Below are positions 6,044-8,621 of a DNA stretch of 8,621 nucleotides, piece after piece (position 1 is the stretch's first letter; each line of letters starts with the position of its first letter). The DNA comes from Anaerolineaceae bacterium (lineage in GTDB: Bacteria; Chloroflexota; Anaerolineae; Anaerolineales; Anaerolineaceae): NCBI GenBank assembly GCA_014860845.1, contig JACZIY010000783.1:1-8621 (forward strand), written 5' to 3'. Made by a program: the position numbers and the translations under genes. The notes under the pieces were generated by a model, which was not told the DNA's origin, did not search any database, and was given only the letters and a program-made list of their open reading frames with translations.

Positions 6044-7399
6044 ATGAGCACAATCTTAATCAAAAATGGATCCGTGATCACTCTCAATGACGAAAAACAG
6101 ATTTTCAAACAGGGTTATGTTCTGATTGAAAATGATCTCATTGTTGATGTAGGTGCTGGTGATCCCCCCGACGCATATCTACATGTTGACCAGGTTCTGG
6201 ATGCAGACAATATGGCGGTTATGCCGGGTATGGTCAACGCGCATACCCACCTTTTTCAGACATTCATACGTGGATTAGCAGACGATAAACCCTTGCTGGA
6301 ATGGTTGGCAGCTGCCATCTGGCCAGTTGCCAAAGCATTGACCCCCGAAGAAGCCTATGTGGCAGCCATGGTGGGTTTAATGGAGAATATTCGTGGTGGC
6401 GCAACCTCTGTGATTGACCATCAATACATTCACACCGATCCCTTCAATGATGATGGGGTTTGCCAGGCAGCAGAGGAAAGCGGGGTAAGGTTTTTGTTGG
6501 CACGGGGTTGGGCGGATATGAACTATCATCCCACTTTCATGGAAGACCAGGAACGCATTGTTTCTGAAACGACTCGTTTAAGGGAAAAATGGCAGGTAAA
6601 CGGCAATGGAAGAATCCGTGTCGAGTTTGGTCCACTCATCCCCTGGGGCTGTACAGACGATACCATGTGTGTGACCCATAAAATCTCCGATGAATGGGGT
6701 TCAGGTACCCATATTCATGTTGCAGAGACCCGTACAGAAGTTGAAATGAACCTGCAAGCACGCGGGTCACGCCATATTGAGTGGCTGGCTGATCTGGGTG
6801 TGTTGGGTCCGCATATGCAACTGGTACATAGTGTCTGGTTGGAAGATTTTGAAATGGATCTCATAGAGAAACACAAAGCGCTGGTGGTGCATTGCCCGGT
6901 CAGTAATATGTATCTGGCATCCGGCGTGGCTCGTGTTCCGGAAATGCTGAAACGCGGGATCACCGTTGCTCTGGCGAGCGATGGACCTGGTAGTAATAAT
7001 AATCAGGATATGCTCGAGGTGCTGAAAACAACGGCTTTACTGCACAAGGTCAATACACTGAATGCAATGGTGCTTTTGCCAGAAGATGTACTCTGGATGG
7101 CCTGTCGGGGCGGCGCAACCGCCTTTGGATTACCGGATCAGATCGGATCATTGGAAAAAGGCAAAAAAGCGGATCTAATTCTGGTGGATCTGGATACGCC
7201 TATGGCGATGCCGGTGCATAAAGTAGCATCTGCCCTGGTTTATAATGCCAGCAACCGGGATGTGGACACAGTGATCGTGAACGGAAAAATCCTCATGCGC
7301 TCAAAAGAAATTTTATTCACAGATGAAAAAGCCATGCTGGCACGCGCCAGAAAGGTCTGCGGAGAGTTGTTTTTACGAGCAGGAGTGGTGGTCGATTAA
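6044..7399 (+). CDS. Metal-dependent amidohydrolase, nucleobase/adenosine-type deaminase (TRZ/ATZ-MtaD family)
   Basis: A 451-residue cytosolic hydrolase of the amidohydrolase superfamily, probably releasing ammonia from an amino-substituted heterocycle such as adenosine-like nucleosides, guanine or 8-oxoguanine. The small N-terminal beta domain (residues 1-60) leads into PGMVNAHTHLFQ with metal ligands His67 and His69. His225 and Glu228 (HIHVAE), His262 (LVHSVWL) and Asp313 (LASDGPGSNNN) complete the mononuclear metal site and proton-shuttle set of the deaminase branch. Keeping Asp313 argues against a TrzN-like dechlorinase, where I recall this position being Thr. HCPVSN at 283-288 and the closing GSLEKGKKADLILVD near residue 370 are further family signatures. 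The ATG at 6044 is preferred over the in-frame GTG at 6035 because AAAGG at 6031-6035 lies eight bases ahead of it. The gap from the fused nucleotidase is 44 bases without a terminator. The family is sure; the substrate is open. Confidence 0.9.
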   Translation: MSTILIKNGSVITLNDEKQIFKQGYVLIENDLIVDVGAGDPPDAYLHVDQVLDADNMAVMPGMVNAHTHLFQTFIRGLADDKPLLEWLAAAIWPVAKALTPEEAYVAAMVGLMENIRGGATSVIDHQYIHTDPFNDDGVCQAAEESGVRFLLARGWADMNYHPTFMEDQERIVSETTRLREKWQVNGNGRIRVEFGPLIPWGCTDDTMCVTHKISDEWGSGTHIHVAETRTEVEMNLQARGSRHIEWLADLGVLGPHMQLVHSVWLEDFEMDLIEKHKALVVHCPVSNMYLASGVARVPEMLKRGITVALASDGPGSNNNQDMLEVLKTTALLHKVNTLNAMVLLPEDVLWMACRGGATAFGLPDQIGSLEKGKKADLILVDLDTPMAMPVHKVASALVYNASNRDVDTVIVNGKILMRSKEILFTDEKAMLARARKVCGELFLRAGVVVD

Positions 7400-7428
7400 A
7401 TCATGATTATTTCTTTTAGGAATGTTGG

Positions 7429-8621
7429 ATGATCGAAGCTTTATTGGGTCTGGATGTTGGTACAACTTCAACCAAGGCTGTTCTATTTAATCTGAATGGG
7501 CAGGAAATAGCACGAGCAGGTTCCAATCCATATCATAATCGGTCACCAGAACCTGGTTGGGTGGAGCAGGATCCAGAAGAAGTCTGGCAAGCTGTTTTAT
7601 CAGTGCTGCGTGAAATTGTGGATCAAAGCGGGAATCAATTTGCCATACGCGCTATTTGTATGGCGGTGCAAAGTGGATCATTGTTGCCGGCTGACCATTT
7701 GGGTGAACCAGTTTATCCAATTGTCACCTGGCTGGATGGTCGCACCGAAAAACAGATATCAGATTGGAAAAAGAGTGGCCTAGAGCAGCAGGTGAGATCA
7801 CTAAGCGGTTGGTCTTTGTTTTCCGGCTTGCCTTTACCTACCATTGCGTGGTTACGATTGCAAAATCCGGAAGTGTTCCAAAAGGCAAAACATTATTTTT
7901 CAGTGAATGATTTCATTGCTTATCGATTGACCGGAGAATTTGTGACGAATCCTTCGAATGCAGGTGGTATGCAGCTGGTGGATATTAGAACCGGGAAGTG
8001 GAGCCAGGAATTATGTGAATTGGCTGGCATTACACCTGATATGCTTTCACACCTGCAACCATCCGGAACGATTATTGGTAGGATTAAACCGGAAATTCAA
8101 GCGCTAACTGGATTAAATGCTGAAACAATTTTGGTGAATGGCGGTCATGATCAGGTAATAACTGCCCTGGGATTAGGGATCAATAATCCAGGATCGTTTT
8201 TGTTAGCCTGTGGTACTGCCTGGGTCTTTACTGGCATTCTTTCATCTCCAGAATTGGAGAAATTGCCATCCACTTTGGATCTAAATTTCCATGCCTATCC
8301 CCAACGCTGGACGCTTTCGCAATCCCTGGGTGGATTAGGTGCATCACTGGAATGGTGGTTGAATCGGGGTTGGCAGAGTCTGGATGAATCAATCAACCGG
8401 CAGGACAGATTCACCAGCCTGAACCAGGAAATTCTTCAAACCAGCCCAAACCAGGAGCTGTTCTTTTTACCGATGACAGGTGGACATGCTGATCCGGCTA
8501 CGACTCGTCGCGGTGGATTTATCGGTTTGGATTTCAATCACACCCGTGCTGACATGGCCAGAGCCATCATGGAAAGTGCTGGATATGAATTGCGCTGGGC
8601 ACTGGATGCTATTCGGGATGC
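7429..8621 (+). CDS. FGGY-family carbohydrate kinase, 3'-partial
   Basis: An ATP-dependent sugar kinase of the xylulokinase/ribulokinase/gluconokinase superfamily that would commit a sugar to central metabolism. ATG 7429 follows AGGA (7418-7421) by seven bases and lies 29 bases after the amidohydrolase stop. The frame runs off the right edge after 397 codons, so roughly the last fifth of a typical 490-510-residue protein is missing. FGGY_N features: LGLDVGTTSTK with Asp9 for phosphate binding, GWVEQDP (43-49), WLDGRT (101-106) and NDFIAYRLTGE (160-170). The catalytic base should be Asp241 in NGGHDQ. FGGY_C: CGTAWVFTG (261-269), GGLGASLEWW (301-310), and the second family signature from Gly362 through Glu382. 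Where xylulokinases have a QMHG-type sugar-contact motif, this protein has QSGS (81-84), so the substrate cannot be named. A pentulose or pentose from a nucleoside would suit the context. Confidence 0.9.
   Translation, partial: MIEALLGLDVGTTSTKAVLFNLNGQEIARAGSNPYHNRSPEPGWVEQDPEEVWQAVLSVLREIVDQSGNQFAIRAICMAVQSGSLLPADHLGEPVYPIVTWLDGRTEKQISDWKKSGLEQQVRSLSGWSLFSGLPLPTIAWLRLQNPEVFQKAKHYFSVNDFIAYRLTGEFVTNPSNAGGMQLVDIRTGKWSQELCELAGITPDMLSHLQPSGTIIGRIKPEIQALTGLNAETILVNGGHDQVITALGLGINNPGSFLLACGTAWVFTGILSSPELEKLPSTLDLNFHAYPQRWTLSQSLGGLGASLEWWLNRGWQSLDESINRQDRFTSLNQEILQTSPNQELFFLPMTGGHADPATTRRGGFIGLDFNHTRADMARAIMESAGYELRWALDAIRD

Overview
The window is a single plus-strand gene cluster of six genes. It reads as an ABC-transporter operon coupled to nucleotide- or nucleoside-type catabolic enzymes. 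The organism is probably a bacterium of moderate GC content with lipid-anchored solute-binding proteins. The very regular Ala/Pro/Glu linker behind the lipobox Cys is a style I associate with Chloroflexota (Anaerolineae-like) lipoproteins. That assignment is inference from style and gene content, since there is no rRNA or other marker here. No tRNA, rRNA, CRISPR array, IS element or phage gene is visible, and no real gene is supported on the minus strand.

Layout: (1) 1-1437, a family-1 (CUT1-type) solute-binding lipoprotein, cut at its 5' end by the window edge. (2) 1438-1707, a 270-base non-coding gap with a strong 14-bp hairpin just after the stop codon and two more inverted repeats. (3) 1708-2637 and 2639-3583, two MalF/MalG-type permeases separated by one base. 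(4) 3624-5999, a 791-residue protein: a complete 5'-nucleotidase/metallophosphatase (about residues 66-598) without a signal peptide, joined with no linker to a C-terminal domain (about residues 601-791) that resembles the cyclodeaminase/cyclohydrolase (FTCD_C) fold. (5) 6044-7399, a metal-dependent amidohydrolase of the MTA/SAH-, guanine- or 8-oxoguanine-deaminase type. (6) 7429 to the right edge, the first 397 codons of an FGGY-family carbohydrate kinase. From 2639 onward the gaps are 29-44 bases, without terminators, and most genes have a clear Shine-Dalgarno, so co-transcription is likely. No ATP-binding subunit is encoded here; it must lie outside the window or be shared.

Working model (inference): the transporter imports a nucleoside-like or glycosidic compound. 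The cytosolic phosphatase, the amidohydrolase/deaminase and the sugar kinase then process the phosphate, the base and the sugar. A cyclodeaminase-like domain would fit purine breakdown, where formimino-tetrahydrofolate arises, but its glycine-rich motif is degenerate, so it may instead be regulatory or structural. The most unusual point is the junction at 5411-5427. There a strong Shine-Dalgarno and an in-frame ATG sit exactly at the boundary between the nucleotidase and the C-terminal domain, which suggests a recent gene fusion, an internal translation start, or both.
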